Below, piece after piece: positions 16,262 through 26,044 of a stretch of 64,000 nucleotides of DNA; position 1 is the first letter of the stretch, and each line of letters begins with the position of its first letter. The stretch covers positions 62,001-126,000 of the forward strand of contig NZ_CP031165.1 in assembly GCF_003344865.1 (NCBI RefSeq), read 5' to 3'. Below the pieces are notes generated by a model. It worked only from the letters and a program-made list of their open reading frames with translations, had not been told where the DNA came from and searched no databases. Origin of the DNA: Euzebya pacifica. Lineage in GTDB: Bacteria > Actinomycetota > Nitriliruptoria > Euzebyales > Euzebyaceae. The position numbers were made by a program, and so were the translations under genes.

Positions 16262-19051
16262 GTGGACTCCGATGCGCTGCGCCGGCTCTGGGGCCGGGCC
16301 GAGGAGGTCGATGCGTTGCACGACCTCCTCCATGACGACGTCGACCATCCGAGTGGGATGGTGCTGCACGGTGACGGTGGCATCGGCAGGACCGCCCTGT
16401 GGTGGGCCGCGGTCGACATGGCCGAAGCCGCGGGCCACCGGGTGCTGCGTGTTCGGGCGTCGGTGGCTGACGAGCTGCTGGCCTTCGCCGGCCTCGCCGA
16501 CCTGCTGGACGGGGTGGACGAGGAGGTCCTGGCCTGCCTGCCCGCACCCCAGCGACGCGCCGTCGACAGCGTGACCCTCCGGACCGATCCCTCGATCGAC
16601 GTCGAGCCCCGCACCGTCGGCACCGCCCTGTCCACGCTGTTGCGAATGCTGTGCGCCGGTGGTCCGGTCCTTGTCGCCGTCGACGACGAACCGTGGTTGG
16701 ACAGGCCGACGGCGGATGCGCTCTCCTTCGCGCTGCGGCGCATCGACCACCACGCCGTTCGCGTGCTCCTGACCGCGCCTGCGACCGCTCCGCCAGGACG
16801 TGTCCGGCAGACGCTGGTCGACGCCTTCGGCACCCGTCTCCACGAACGGACCATCGGCCCGCTGGATGCAGACAGCATGCGCCGCATCCTGGCCGAGCTC
16901 GATCGACCGTCGCTGCCCCGCACCCTCGTCGAGCGCCTCGTCGCCGCCGCCGGGGGGCACCCGCTGCTCGCCCTCGAGCTGGCCCGGGGCGTGCGCATGC
17001 TGGACCGGCTCCCCCGGGCCGACGAGCCCCTGCCGCTGCCGGCTCGCCTTCGTGACCTCGTCGCGGCCCGCGTCGAAGGGCTGGAGGAATCCGACCGCGC
17101 ACTGCTGCGGCTGATCGCGTTCGCGTCTCGCCCGACGGTCGATCTGGTCCTCGCACAGGCCGGGGGTGCGGCGACCCTCGACGCGTGGGAGGCTGCCGGC
17201 CTCACCACCGTCGATCGCGGGGTGGTCAAGCTGGCCAACCAGATGCTGGCGGTGGCGGTGCGCGAGGGCGCAACCGGCCCCCAACGCCGTGCCACGCATG
17301 CGGCCCTGGCCACACTCGTGCCCGAGGTCGAACAACAGGCCAGGCACATGGCACTCGCCGACAGCCGTCCGGACGGCGCCGTCGCCGATGCGCTGGAACG
17401 AGCGGCCACCGCCACGGCGGCCCGGGGGTCGCCGAGCGCGGCTGCGGAGCTGGCCGCGCTGGCGGTGGCCCGGACACCCGAGACCGACCACGATGACCGT
17501 GCTCGGCGCCGGCTGGACTTCGCCGCGTTGTGCTTCCGCCTCGGCGACACCGACGAAGCCGTCGGGCTCGCAAGGTCGGTCCTCGGCAGCCCGACCACGG
17601 ACGACATGCATGCCCGGGCACTGCTGTTGCTGGGAGAGGTCGAGTTCGAGAACGGCATCAGCGAGATCGCGGTTGCACATTGCCTGTCGGGGCTGCAGCT
17701 GGTCACCGACGACGTGGGGCTGCAGGCGCGTCTCCACGCCCAGGTCGCCGCAGTCGCCACCCACGACATGACGCTCGCCCTCGGGCATGCCGACCGGGCC
17801 ATGACGTTGCTGGCCGGAATGGACGAACCCGACCCGGCGACAGCATGCATGGCGTTGCAGGGACGGATCGCCGCCACCCTCGCCCTCGGCGGTGGTCTGG
17901 TGATGGAGGACGTGGAACGGGCGATCCTCCTGGAGGGCAAGGCGCCCGCACCACGGGTGGCCGATCGGCCGAGCGCTGCCCTCGGGGCATGGTTGGCGTG
18001 GACCGACGACGTGGACGGGGCGAAGGAGGCGCTGGAGGCCACCCTGCAGACAGCCCGAGACGAAGGCGACGAGTCCAGCGTTCCCTATGCCCTGTCCCAC
18101 CTGCCGTTGACCCTCCTCCGGCTCGGCGAGCTGGCCGAGGCCCGTGCGGTCGCCGAGCAGGTCCTCGAGGCCGCCGAGGCGACCGCACAGGACTACCAGC
18201 GGTGCCAGGCGCTGTGGATGCTCGCGATCATCGATGCCCACCTCGGCGACCTCGATGGCGCCACCCGCGAGGCGGAGGAGTGCCGGGTCGTTGCCGGGGC
18301 AGGCGAGGACCCGTGGGTGGTCCGTCAGGCGCTGTCGACGATGGGGTTCGTGGAGCTGTCGCGAGGGCGACCGGACGCGGCAGTCGGCCACCTGCGGGCC
18401 GCTGTGGAGCTGGAGGAGCGAATCGGCCTCCGCAACCCCGTGCTCAGGCGCGGTGCCCAGCTGCTCGCCGACGCCCTGGTCGAGGTCGGGGACCTCACGG
18501 CGGCTGCAGTCCTGATCGATGACCTCGCCGAGGCCGCGGATGTGCTCGACACCGCACCCACCCAAGCGGTCTGTCGGCGACTGCGGGCCCAGCTCGCTGC
18601 GGCCGACGGGCGCCTCGAGGACGCCCTCGACCACCTCGAGGAGGCGCGGCGGTACCACGCCAGGCGACCGTTCCCCTTCGACGAGGCACGAACCATGCTG
18701 GTCCTCGGACAGGTACAGCGTCGGCGACGACAGCGCGGACAGGCGGCGGCGGCGCTGCAGCACGCGAGGGACGGCTTCGCGGCCATCGGCGCGCAGGGCT
18801 GGGTGGCGCGGGTCGATGCGGAGATGGTCAGCAGCGCCGGGCGGTCCCGAACGGGGGCGTTGACGGCAGCCGAGCGGCGTGTGGCGGACGCCCTGCTCGC
18901 GGGCGCGACGGTCAAGGAAGCGGCGCGTCGGCTGCACATGAGCCCCAAGACCGTCGAGGTCCACATCACGCGCATCTACCGGAAGCTCGGCATCCGCTCG
19001 CGTGCCCAGCTCGGTGCGGCCCTCGGCGCCGCCGACACCCCGTCGCAGTGA
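16262..19051 (+). CDS. Large LuxR-family ATPase regulator (LAL type)
   Basis: A cytoplasmic 929-residue transcription factor. The N-terminal AAA/NB-ARC-like ATPase has a Walker A motif GDGGIGRTAL in which Arg43 replaces the usual lysine, and a Walker B VLVAVDDEPWLD. A long helical TPR-like middle (about 330-860) would sense a ligand or partner. The C-terminal LuxR helix-turn-helix (about 875-925) reads VKEAARRLHMSPKTVEVHI. The start is the GTG at 16262 behind GGGGAG. A -10-like TATCCT lies at 16203-16208. Neighbours on both sides are separate units, so targets cannot be inferred. The arginine for lysine change may weaken ATP hydrolysis. Confidence 0.85.
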   Translation: MDSDALRRLWGRAEEVDALHDLLHDDVDHPSGMVLHGDGGIGRTALWWAAVDMAEAAGHRVLRVRASVADELLAFAGLADLLDGVDEEVLACLPAPQRRAVDSVTLRTDPSIDVEPRTVGTALSTLLRMLCAGGPVLVAVDDEPWLDRPTADALSFALRRIDHHAVRVLLTAPATAPPGRVRQTLVDAFGTRLHERTIGPLDADSMRRILAELDRPSLPRTLVERLVAAAGGHPLLALELARGVRMLDRLPRADEPLPLPARLRDLVAARVEGLEESDRALLRLIAFASRPTVDLVLAQAGGAATLDAWEAAGLTTVDRGVVKLANQMLAVAVREGATGPQRRATHAALATLVPEVEQQARHMALADSRPDGAVADALERAATATAARGSPSAAAELAALAVARTPETDHDDRARRRLDFAALCFRLGDTDEAVGLARSVLGSPTTDDMHARALLLLGEVEFENGISEIAVAHCLSGLQLVTDDVGLQARLHAQVAAVATHDMTLALGHADRAMTLLAGMDEPDPATACMALQGRIAATLALGGGLVMEDVERAILLEGKAPAPRVADRPSAALGAWLAWTDDVDGAKEALEATLQTARDEGDESSVPYALSHLPLTLLRLGELAEARAVAEQVLEAAEATAQDYQRCQALWMLAIIDAHLGDLDGATREAEECRVVAGAGEDPWVVRQALSTMGFVELSRGRPDAAVGHLRAAVELEERIGLRNPVLRRGAQLLADALVEVGDLTAAAVLIDDLAEAADVLDTAPTQAVCRRLRAQLAAADGRLEDALDHLEEARRYHARRPFPFDEARTMLVLGQVQRRRRQRGQAAAALQHARDGFAAIGAQGWVARVDAEMVSSAGRSRTGALTAAERRVADALLAGATVKEAARRLHMSPKTVEVHITRIYRKLGIRSRAQLGAALGAADTPSQ

Positions 19052-19079
19052 CGGGGTACGTCCCGCCGCACACACACCC

Positions 19080-19108
19080 TTGCCCGATATCTTGTTCCAC
19101 AATATATT
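19080..19108 (+). promoter_or_regulatory. padR promoter with embedded palindromic operator
   Basis: TTGCCC (19080-19085), 17 bases, TATATT (19103-19108); the ATG at 19115 is where transcription should begin, so the message is leaderless and no ribosome site exists. The spacer and -10 are occupied by the inverted repeat ATAT-C-TTGT (19087-19095) / ACAA-T-ATAT (19099-19107), 8 of 9 positions symmetric around TCC. This fits autoregulation by the PadR protein encoded next. Confidence 0.6.
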
Positions 19109-19114
19109 CTGGCC

Positions 19115-19462
19115 ATGGCACCACGACGCATGACCGAGCAGGCGTTCTTCGTCCTCACGGTGCTCACCGGTGGTCCTCGCCACGGGTACGGGATCATGCA
19201 GGAGGTCGACGAGCTGTCCGACGGCCGCGTCGACCTGAAGGTCGGCACGCTGTACGGAGTCCTGGACCGCCTCGTCGAGGACGGCTTGGTCGAACCGGAC
19301 CGAGACGAGGTCCACGACGGTCGGCTGCGCCGCTACTACCAGATCACCGACGCGGGCGGGCAGGTCCTCTGGCGGGAAGCCCAACGGCACGCAGCCAACG
19401 CCCGCATCGCCAGCGATCGGCTCCGGGCCCTGCGCCCGTCGTGGGAAGCCGGCGGCGCATGA
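19115..19462 (+). CDS. PadR-family transcriptional regulator
   Basis: A 115-residue winged-helix repressor. The PadR signature is clear: FFVLTVLTGGPRHGYGIM, then DLKVGTLYGVLDRLVEDGLV for the recognition helix and wing, and RRYYQITDAG. Its ATG lies at the predicted transcription start, downstream of a palindrome overlapping the promoter, which suggests it represses itself. Its stop overlaps the next ATG (ATGA). PadR plus a membrane protein is a recurrent actinobacterial pair. Confidence 0.9.
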   Translation: MAPRRMTEQAFFVLTVLTGGPRHGYGIMQEVDELSDGRVDLKVGTLYGVLDRLVEDGLVEPDRDEVHDGRLRRYYQITDAGGQVLWREAQRHAANARIASDRLRALRPSWEAGGA

Positions 19463-20547
19463 ACCGCACCGCGGGCAGCGAGCAGGAACCGACGATGCTG
19501 GAGGTCCGCTACCGACGGTTGCTGCGCATCCTGCCGACGGCCTACCGCCGGCAGTGGGAGGAGGAGATGGTCTCGACCTTCCTGGCGAGCATGGCGACCG
19601 ATGACCCCGAGGAGGCGGAGTACCTGGCGTACTGCGGACGGCCCGGATGGTCGGAGCGGGCAAGTGTCGTGGCGTTGCCGGTGCGGCTGCGGCTGGGCGG
19701 TGTCGATGCGCCCCCACAGGCCTTCCTGTGGGGCGAGGCGGTCCGGCGCGTCGCCCTCGTCGTGCTGCTGGTCAACGCCGTGGGCGCCACGGTCATGGTG
19801 GCCCAGCAGGCGTGGCTCGCTGGCTTGGTCCCATGGCCCGCCGTGCCCGACCACGTCGTGGCAGCCGCAGACGGTGGACGACCGCTGCCGCTCGACGTTG
19901 CCGAAGCGACCGCGTGGATGGGCGCCTACGCCAGCCTCGTCCTCGGCCGCTGGCGAACGGCCCGGGTCCTCGCCGCGCTGGCGTTCCTCCCGTCGATCAT
20001 CGGGGCGGCCACGGCCGCGGTCGCACTGCTTGCCGGTGCCGATTCGACGCCTTGGCTGACCGTCGCCATGCGGTGGATCGCCCTGGCCCTGATGGCGGTG
20101 CTCCTGCTCGGCCTCGCGGCGTTCCACGAAGGCGTCGATCGCGTCCCTTTCCGCCCGTGGATGCTCGCGTTCGTCGTCGGCCTGTCCGCCACCGCGGTGG
20201 TGCAGATCGGGCTGCTGGCCACCCCGGCCCTGCCCGGACCGCTGCTCGTCCCGTCCGTGGTCTGGTCCGCCTGGCTGCTGGTCGTGGTCGCCTTGACGTG
20301 GACGGGTCGGGGCTCGACCGACGTGGTGGGCTGGACGTTGACCCTGGCGATGCTCGCGGTTGCCCTCCTGGGCATGCGGGTGGTGTCCCTCCTGCCCCAG
20401 CTGCTGTCGAGTACCGGTGGTGCGGCGACCCACCCGTTTCAGCTGGTCGATGTCGTCGTCCTGTCCACCGTCGCAGCAGTTCTCGTCGGCAGGGCCAGGC
20501 GGGAGCTCCGCGCTCCAGAGGATCTGGCGCAGATACTTCACACTTGA
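19459..20547 (+). CDS. Multi-pass membrane protein coupled to PadR
   Basis: A 362-residue protein. The soluble N-terminus (YRRLLRILPTAYRRQWEEEM) is typical of actinobacterial membrane proteins encoded after PadR genes. About eight or nine hydrophobic segments follow between residues 90 and 350. No catalytic or transport motif is visible, and function is unknown. The ATG overlaps the padR stop, so it is translated with it and should be derepressed with it. The gene ends 39 bases before the aromatic operon, and its last bases overlap the MarR-type operator. Confidence 0.7.
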   Translation: MNRTAGSEQEPTMLEVRYRRLLRILPTAYRRQWEEEMVSTFLASMATDDPEEAEYLAYCGRPGWSERASVVALPVRLRLGGVDAPPQAFLWGEAVRRVALVVLLVNAVGATVMVAQQAWLAGLVPWPAVPDHVVAAADGGRPLPLDVAEATAWMGAYASLVLGRWRTARVLAALAFLPSIIGAATAAVALLAGADSTPWLTVAMRWIALALMAVLLLGLAAFHEGVDRVPFRPWMLAFVVGLSATAVVQIGLLATPALPGPLLVPSVVWSAWLLVVVALTWTGRGSTDVVGWTLTLAMLAVALLGMRVVSLLPQLLSSTGGAATHPFQLVDVVVLSTVAAVLVGRARRELRAPEDLAQILHT

Positions 20548-20559
20548 ACTTTACAAGTG
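20541..20559. promoter_or_regulatory. MarR-type palindromic operator of the aromatic operon
   Basis: CACTTG (20541-20546), seven bases, CAAGTG (20554-20559) form a perfect inverted repeat 27 bases before the operon's first ATG. The size and A/T-rich centre (AACTTTA) suit a MarR dimer, and a MarR gene is third in the operon. The ligand would be expected to be the aryl-CoA or free aromatic acid. Confidence 0.55.
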
Positions 20560-20585
20560 CGAAGGACTGTGGTTGAACTGACCAC

Positions 20586-22880
20586 ATGAAGATCGCCTGT
20601 CTCGGTGGTGGCCCAGCCGGGCTGTACTTCGCCATCAGCGCGAAGCTGCGCGACCCCGACCACGACGTCGTGGTCCTCGAGCGCAACCGGGCCGACGACG
20701 CGTTCGGCTGGGGTGTCGTGCTGTCGGTCGAGACCCTGGACAACCTGGCGGCCAACGACCCGATCAGCGCGGCCGCAATCCGATCCCATTTCGCTTACTG
20801 GGACGACATCGCCGTGCACCACCGCGGCACGCGCACCCTCTCCACGGGCCACGGCTTCTGCGGCATCGGACGCCGGAAGCTGCTGGAGATCCTCCAGGGA
20901 CGGGCCCGCGAGCTGGGCGTCGACCTGCGGTTCGAGTCGGAGGTTGCCGATCCGACCCCGCTGATGGACGACTACGACCTGGTCGTCGCAGCCGACGGGG
21001 TCAACTCGAAGGCGCGCATGGCCTTCGCCGACGTGTTCGAGCCCGACATCGACGTGCGTGCCTGCAAGTTCGTGTGGCTCGGCACCCATCAGACCTTCGA
21101 CGACGCGTTCACGTTCGTCTTCACCGAGACACCCCACGGCTGGGTCTGGGCACACGCCTACCAGTTCGACGCCGACACCGCGACGTTCATCGTGGAGTGC
21201 GCGGAGGACACGTGGCGGGCCTGGGGCTTCGACGAGATGACCCAGGCCGAGTCCATCGCCACCTGCGAGGAGATCTTCGCCGACCACCTCGACGGCCACG
21301 CGCTGCTCAGCAACGACCGGCACCCGCGTGGTTCCGCATGGATCAACTTCCAGCGGGTCCTCTGCGCCACCTGGAGCCACCGCAACCTCGTCCTGATGGG
21401 CGACGCCGCGGCCACCGCGCACTTCTCCATCGGGTCGGGCACGAAGCTGGCGCTGGAGAGCGCGATCGCCCTGGCCGACTACCTGCAGGACGAGCCGGAC
21501 ATGTCCGCCGCCTTCTCGCGGTACGAGGACGAGCGTCGGTTGGAGGTGCTGCGCCTGCAGTCCGCGGCCCGCAACTCCACCGAGTGGTTCGAGGACGTCG
21601 AGCGGTACCTCCACCTCGACCCGGTGCAGCTGAACTACTCGTTGTTGACCCGCTCCCAGCGCATCGGCCACGAGAACCTGCGGCTGCGCGACCCCGACTG
21701 GCTGGCCGACGCCGAGGCCTGGTTCCAGCGTCGGGCCGGCGCCGAGGAGTCCGCCGTCGACCGGCCACCCATGTTCGCCCCCTACCGGCTGCGTGACCTG
21801 TCGCTGGTCAACCGGGTCGTCGTCTCGCCCATGGCGCAGTACCGCGCCGTCGACGGCTGCCCCACCGACTGGCACCTCGTCCACTACGGCGAACGGGCCA
21901 AGGGTGGCGCCGGCCTGGTCATGACGGAGATGACGTGCGTCAGCCCCGAGGGACGCATCACACCGGGCTGCACCGGCTTCTACGCCCCCGAGCACGAGGA
22001 GGCGTGGCGGCGCATCGTCGACTTCGTCCACGCCGAGAGCCCCGCCATGATCGCCGCCCAGATCGGCCACTCCGGGTCCAAGGGCTCGACCCAGCTCGGC
22101 TGGGAGGAGATGGACGCTCCGCTGCCGGTGGACTCGTGGCCGCTGATGGCCGCGTCGGCGGTGCCCTGGTCGGACCGCAACGACGTGCCGAGGGCCATGG
22201 ACCGCGACGACATGGACCGGGTGCGCGAGGAGTTCGTCGCCGCCACCGAGATGGCGCTGCGCTGCGGCTTCGACATGATCGAGCTGCACATGGCGCACGG
22301 CTACCTGCTGAGCAGCTTCATCACCCCGGTCACCAACCGCCGGACCGATGCCTACGGCGGTTCGCTGGACAACAGGATGCGCTTCCCGCTGGAGGTCTTC
22401 CACGCCGTGCGCGCCGTGTGGCCGCAGGACCGGCCGATCTCGGTCCGCATCTCGGCCAACGACTGGGTCGGCGAGGACGGCATCACCCCGACCGATGCCG
22501 TCGACGTCGCCCGCGTGCTGCAGGACGCCGGGGTCGACATCTGCAACGTGTCCGCTGGTCAGACCTCCACCGCCGCGCGGCCCGTCTACGGCCGGATGTT
22601 CCAGACGCCGTTCTCCGACCGCATCCGCAACGAGACGGGCATGGCGACGATGGCCGTCGGCAACATCTACGAACCCGACCACGTCAACTCCATCCTCATG
22701 GCCGGCCGGGCCGACCTGGTCTGCCTCGCACGACCACACCTGGCCGACCCCTACTGGACGCTGCACGCGGCTGCCCAGCTCGGCGACCGGGGCGTCAGCT
22801 GGCCGCTGCCCTACCTGCCCGGCCGCGACCAGCTGTACCGGCTGGCCGAACGCGGCGAGACCCTCGGGACGAACGTCTGA
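20586..22880 (+). CDS. Bifunctional aryl-CoA monooxygenase/reductase (2-aminobenzoyl-CoA type)
   Basis: A 764-residue cytoplasmic flavoprotein fusion. Residues 1-380 are a class A FAD monooxygenase (GGGPAG at 7-12; [25 protein letters not shown]). From Met396 follows an old-yellow-enzyme-type NADH:flavin oxidoreductase ([30 protein letters not shown]). This fusion is known in 2-aminobenzoyl-CoA monooxygenase/reductase of Azoarcus and its relatives, often labelled salicylyl-CoA 5-hydroxylase/oxidoreductase. It hydroxylates the CoA-activated ring and then reduces it, removing aromaticity. The C-terminal reductase and the RidA gene downstream favour an aminobenzoyl substrate. It heads the operon behind a MarR-type operator. 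Confidence 0.85.
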   Translation: MKIACLGGGPAGLYFAISAKLRDPDHDVVVLERNRADDAFGWGVVLSVETLDNLAANDPISAAAIRSHFAYWDDIAVHHRGTRTLSTGHGFCGIGRRKLLEILQGRARELGVDLRFESEVADPTPLMDDYDLVVAADGVNSKARMAFADVFEPDIDVRACKFVWLGTHQTFDDAFTFVFTETPHGWVWAHAYQFDADTATFIVECAEDTWRAWGFDEMTQAESIATCEEIFADHLDGHALLSNDRHPRGSAWINFQRVLCATWSHRNLVLMGDAAATAHFSIGSGTKLALESAIALADYLQDEPDMSAAFSRYEDERRLEVLRLQSAARNSTEWFEDVERYLHLDPVQLNYSLLTRSQRIGHENLRLRDPDWLADAEAWFQRRAGAEESAVDRPPMFAPYRLRDLSLVNRVVVSPMAQYRAVDGCPTDWHLVHYGERAKGGAGLVMTEMTCVSPEGRITPGCTGFYAPEHEEAWRRIVDFVHAESPAMIAAQIGHSGSKGSTQLGWEEMDAPLPVDSWPLMAASAVPWSDRNDVPRAMDRDDMDRVREEFVAATEMALRCGFDMIELHMAHGYLLSSFITPVTNRRTDAYGGSLDNRMRFPLEVFHAVRAVWPQDRPISVRISANDWVGEDGITPTDAVDVARVLQDAGVDICNVSAGQTSTAARPVYGRMFQTPFSDRIRNETGMATMAVGNIYEPDHVNSILMAGRADLVCLARPHLADPYWTLHAAAQLGDRGVSWPLPYLPGRDQLYRLAERGETLGTNV

Positions 22881-23638
22881 TGGCGGATCCGCTGGGCCCC
22901 CTCGAGGGACGGACCGCGCTGGTCACCGGCGGCGGGACGGGCATCGGCGCGGCCATCGCCCGGACCCTCGCCGGCGCCGGCGCCCGGGTCACGATCGCCG
23001 GCCGTCGCCCCGACCCGCTGGCCGACGTTGCCGACGCCCACGACGCCATCACCGCCGCACCCCTCGACGTGACCGACGAAGCGGCGGTCACGACGCTGTT
23101 CGCCGACCGCGGCCCCTTCGACATCGTCGTCGCCAACGCCGGCGCCGTGGCCAGCGCACCCGCCACCCGGACCAGCCTCGACCAGTGGCAGCAGCTCCTC
23201 GACGTCAACCTGACCGGGACGTTCCTGACCCTGCGGGAGGCGCTTCGCCAGCCCGCGACCGGCTGGGGGCGCCTGCTCGCCGTCGCCTCGACCGCCGGCC
23301 TCGTCGGGTACCCCTACGTCGCCGCGTACTGCGCCGCGAAGCACGGCACCGTCGGGTTGGTCCGCGCGCTGGCCAAGGAGGTCGCCGGGAGCGGTCGGAC
23401 GGTCAACGCCATCTGCCCCGGCTACACCGACACGCCGCTGGTCGAGCGCAGCGTCACACGGATCACCGAGGCGACCGGCCGGTCGGCCGACGACGCCCTC
23501 GCCGGACTGCTCACCGGCAACCCGACCGGTCGGCTGGTGCAGCCCGACGAGGTCGCCGCCACCGCGCTGTGGCTGTGCGGACCCGGCTCGGACATGGTGA
23601 CGGGTCAGGCCATCGCCGTCGACGGTGGCGAGACATGA
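22880..23638 (+). CDS. SDR-family oxidoreductase, probable 3-hydroxyacyl-CoA dehydrogenase
   Basis: A classical short-chain dehydrogenase of 252 residues: TGGGTGIG cofactor loop, VANAG, catalytic Ser in VASTAG, and the YCAAK catalytic Tyr/Lys pair. The ATG overlaps the preceding TGA by one base. In aryl-CoA degradation clusters such an enzyme oxidises a hydroxyl formed after ring hydration. The exact substrate is inferred only from context. Confidence 0.85.
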   Translation: MADPLGPLEGRTALVTGGGTGIGAAIARTLAGAGARVTIAGRRPDPLADVADAHDAITAAPLDVTDEAAVTTLFADRGPFDIVVANAGAVASAPATRTSLDQWQQLLDVNLTGTFLTLREALRQPATGWGRLLAVASTAGLVGYPYVAAYCAAKHGTVGLVRALAKEVAGSGRTVNAICPGYTDTPLVERSVTRITEATGRSADDALAGLLTGNPTGRLVQPDEVAATALWLCGPGSDMVTGQAIAVDGGET

Positions 23639-24093
23639 CCGCCCCGTCGACATCCACCGACGCCCAACGGCTGCGGCTGTGGCTGCGCATGCTGCGAGCG
23701 ACCCGTCGGATCGAGTCCGACCTGCGCGAACGGCTCCGCGAGGCCCACGACACCACGCTTCCGCGGTTCGACGTCCTGGCGGCCCTGTACCGGGAGCCCG
23801 ACGGCATGCGGATGACCCAGCTGTCCAAGCGGCTGATGGTCTCCAACGGCAACGTCACCGGCCTGGTCGACCGCCTTGCCGCCGACGGCCTCGTCGCCCG
23901 TGCCGCCATCGAGGGCGACCGTCGCGCCACCCGGGTCCACCTGACCGACGCCGGCCGGACCACCTTCGAGGAGATGGCGCCCACCCACCGGGGCTGGATC
24001 GACGACATCTTCGGCGACCTCTCCACCGAGGAGGTCAGCACCATGATCCACGCGCTCGAGAAGCTGCTGCACCCCGAGGAGCACACCCGATGA
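23635..24093 (+). CDS. MarR-family transcriptional regulator
   Basis: A 152-residue winged-helix regulator: the DNA-binding core [24 protein letters not shown] and wing [16 protein letters not shown] are typical MarR. It is encoded inside the operon with ATGA overlaps on both sides, so its level follows the enzymes. The palindrome CACTTG-N7-CAAGTG upstream of the operon is its likely site. Related MarR proteins in aromatic-acid clusters respond to aryl-CoA thioesters, a plausible inducer here. Confidence 0.9.
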   Translation: MTAPSTSTDAQRLRLWLRMLRATRRIESDLRERLREAHDTTLPRFDVLAALYREPDGMRMTQLSKRLMVSNGNVTGLVDRLAADGLVARAAIEGDRRATRVHLTDAGRTTFEEMAPTHRGWIDDIFGDLSTEEVSTMIHALEKLLHPEEHTR

Positions 24094-24899
24094 CGATGTC
24101 CGACCGCACCCCCGAGCACTTCCTCTGGGAGACCGACGGCCGTGTGGCGGTGATCCGGCTGGACCGACCCGAGCGGAAGAACCCGCTGACCTTCGACAGC
24201 TACGCCGAGCTGCGCGACACCTTCCGCGACCTCGCCTACGCCACCGACATCGACGTGGTCGTGCTGGCCTCCAACGGCGGCAACTTCTGCTCCGGCGGGG
24301 ACGTGCACGACATCATCGGCCCGCTCGTCGGCATGGACATGGCCGGCCTGCTGGCGTTCACCCGGATGACCGGGGACCTGGTCAAGGCCATCATCGGCTG
24401 CGGCAAGCCGGTGATCGCCGCGGTCGACGGCACCTGCGTCGGGGCGGGCGCGATCCTGGCGATGGCGGCCGACATGCGGCTGGCCACCCCCGAGGCCCGG
24501 ACGGCGTTCCTGTTCACCCGCGTCGGCCTGGCGGGCTGTGACATGGGCGCCTGCGCGATCCTTCCCCGCATCATCGGCCAGGGCAGGGCTGCCGAGCTCC
24601 TGTACACCGGCCGGACGATGACCGCCGAGGAGGGCGAGCGCTGGGGCTTCTGGAACCGGCTGACCGCCGCGGAGGACCTGGACCGCGCCGCGCTCGAGCT
24701 GGCCCACCGGCTGGCCGACGGACCCACCTTCGCCCACGGCATCACCAAGACCCAGCTGAACCAGGAGTGGTCGATGAGCCTCGAGCAGGCCATCGAGGCC
24801 GAAGCGCAGGCCCAGGCCATCTGCATGCAGACCCGCGACTTCGAACGGGCCTACTCCGCCTTCGTCGACAAGCAGCGACCGGTCTTCGAGGGCAACTGA
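24090..24899 (+). CDS. Enoyl-CoA hydratase/isomerase family protein
   Basis: A crotonase-fold enzyme of 269 residues. The oxyanion-hole segments are [13 protein letters not shown] and [19 protein letters not shown]. It would hydrate or hydrolytically open the dearomatised ring CoA ester, or hydrate the resulting enoyl-CoA. Overlapping starts and stops (ATGA both sides) place it firmly in the operon. Confidence 0.88.
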   Translation: MTMSDRTPEHFLWETDGRVAVIRLDRPERKNPLTFDSYAELRDTFRDLAYATDIDVVVLASNGGNFCSGGDVHDIIGPLVGMDMAGLLAFTRMTGDLVKAIIGCGKPVIAAVDGTCVGAGAILAMAADMRLATPEARTAFLFTRVGLAGCDMGACAILPRIIGQGRAAELLYTGRTMTAEEGERWGFWNRLTAAEDLDRAALELAHRLADGPTFAHGITKTQLNQEWSMSLEQAIEAEAQAQAICMQTRDFERAYSAFVDKQRPVFEGN

Positions 24900-26041
24900 T
24901 GGCCGATCGCAGCTTCCTGTCCTGGCCGTTCCTCGACGACCGCCACCGCGACCTCGCCGACCGGCTGGAGGAGTGGTGCACCGCCAACCTGCCGGTGGAC
25001 CACACCGACGTCGACGCGGCCTGCCGCGACCTGGTGCGCCGGCTGGGCGACGACGGCTGGCTGGCCCACACCGCGGCCGATGCCGGCGACCGCTTGGACG
25101 TCCGCACGTTGTGCCTTGTCCGCGAGACCCTCGCCCGCCACGACGGGCTGGCCGACTTCGCCTTCGCGATGCAGGGCCTCGGGGCGGGGGCCATCACCCT
25201 GTTCGGCACCGACGCGCAGCGGGCGTGGCTGGACGAGACGCGGGCGGGCCGTGCCATCGCCGCGTTCGCGCTCAGCGAACCCCGCTCCGGGTCCGACGTG
25301 GCCGGCATCGAGACCACCGCGACACCCACCGGCGACGGCTGGCGGCTGGACGGGGAGAAGACGTGGATCTCCAACGGCGGCATCGCCGACCTGTACGTCG
25401 TGTTCGCCCGCACCGGTGAGGCGCCCGGCGCCCGCGGACTGTCGGCGTTCGTCGTGCCCGGCGACGTCGACGGCCTGGAGGTCGTGGAACGACTCGAGAC
25501 GATGGCGCCGCACCCGTTGGCCCGCCTCCGCTTCGACGGCGTCTCGGTGTCCGCCGACGCCATGATCGGTGACGCCGGCGCCGGCTTCCGCATCGCCATG
25601 TCGGTGCTGGACGTCTTCCGCGCCAGCGTCGGCGCCGCAGCACTCGGGTTCGCCCGCAGGGCCCTCGACGAGTCGCTCGCCCGTGCCCGTGACCGGGTCC
25701 TGTTCGGCGCCCCGTTGGCCGACCTGCAGATGGTCCAGGGCCACCTCGCCGACATGGCCCTTGCCGTCGACTCGGCGGCCCTCCTCGTCTACCGCGCCGC
25801 GTGGACCAAGGACTCCGGTGCCGCCCGGGTCACCCGTGAGGCGGCCATGGCCAAGCTGTTCGCCACCGACGAGGCGCAGAAGGTCATCGACGCCGCCGTC
25901 CAGCTGCACGGCGGCGACGGCGTCCGGGTCGGGTCGGTCGTGGAGCAGCTGTACCGCGAGATCCGTGCGCTGCGGATCTACGAGGGCGCAAGCGATGTCC
26001 AGAAGGTCGTCATCGCCAGGCAGGTCCTGGCAGGAGGGTGA
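24899..26041 (+). CDS. Acyl-CoA dehydrogenase
   Basis: A 380-residue FAD enzyme of beta-oxidation type. The flavin-binding signature [19 protein letters not shown] and the C-terminal [20 protein letters not shown]...IYEGASDVQ are diagnostic. The ATG overlaps the previous TGA. In this operon it probably desaturates a ring-derived CoA ester; its electrons would go to an electron-transfer flavoprotein not encoded in the window. Confidence 0.9.
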   Translation: MADRSFLSWPFLDDRHRDLADRLEEWCTANLPVDHTDVDAACRDLVRRLGDDGWLAHTAADAGDRLDVRTLCLVRETLARHDGLADFAFAMQGLGAGAITLFGTDAQRAWLDETRAGRAIAAFALSEPRSGSDVAGIETTATPTGDGWRLDGEKTWISNGGIADLYVVFARTGEAPGARGLSAFVVPGDVDGLEVVERLETMAPHPLARLRFDGVSVSADAMIGDAGAGFRIAMSVLDVFRASVGAAALGFARRALDESLARARDRVLFGAPLADLQMVQGHLADMALAVDSAALLVYRAAWTKDSGAARVTREAAMAKLFATDEAQKVIDAAVQLHGGDGVRVGSVVEQLYREIRALRIYEGASDVQKVVIARQVLAGG

Positions 26042-26044
26042 GGG

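Noticed and set aside
12899-19717. A 2,272-codon open frame on the minus strand
   Set aside because: It lies antisense to the protease, LuxR and PadR genes, which have clear domains. Its product is low-complexity and matches no family; long antisense frames are an effect of high GC.
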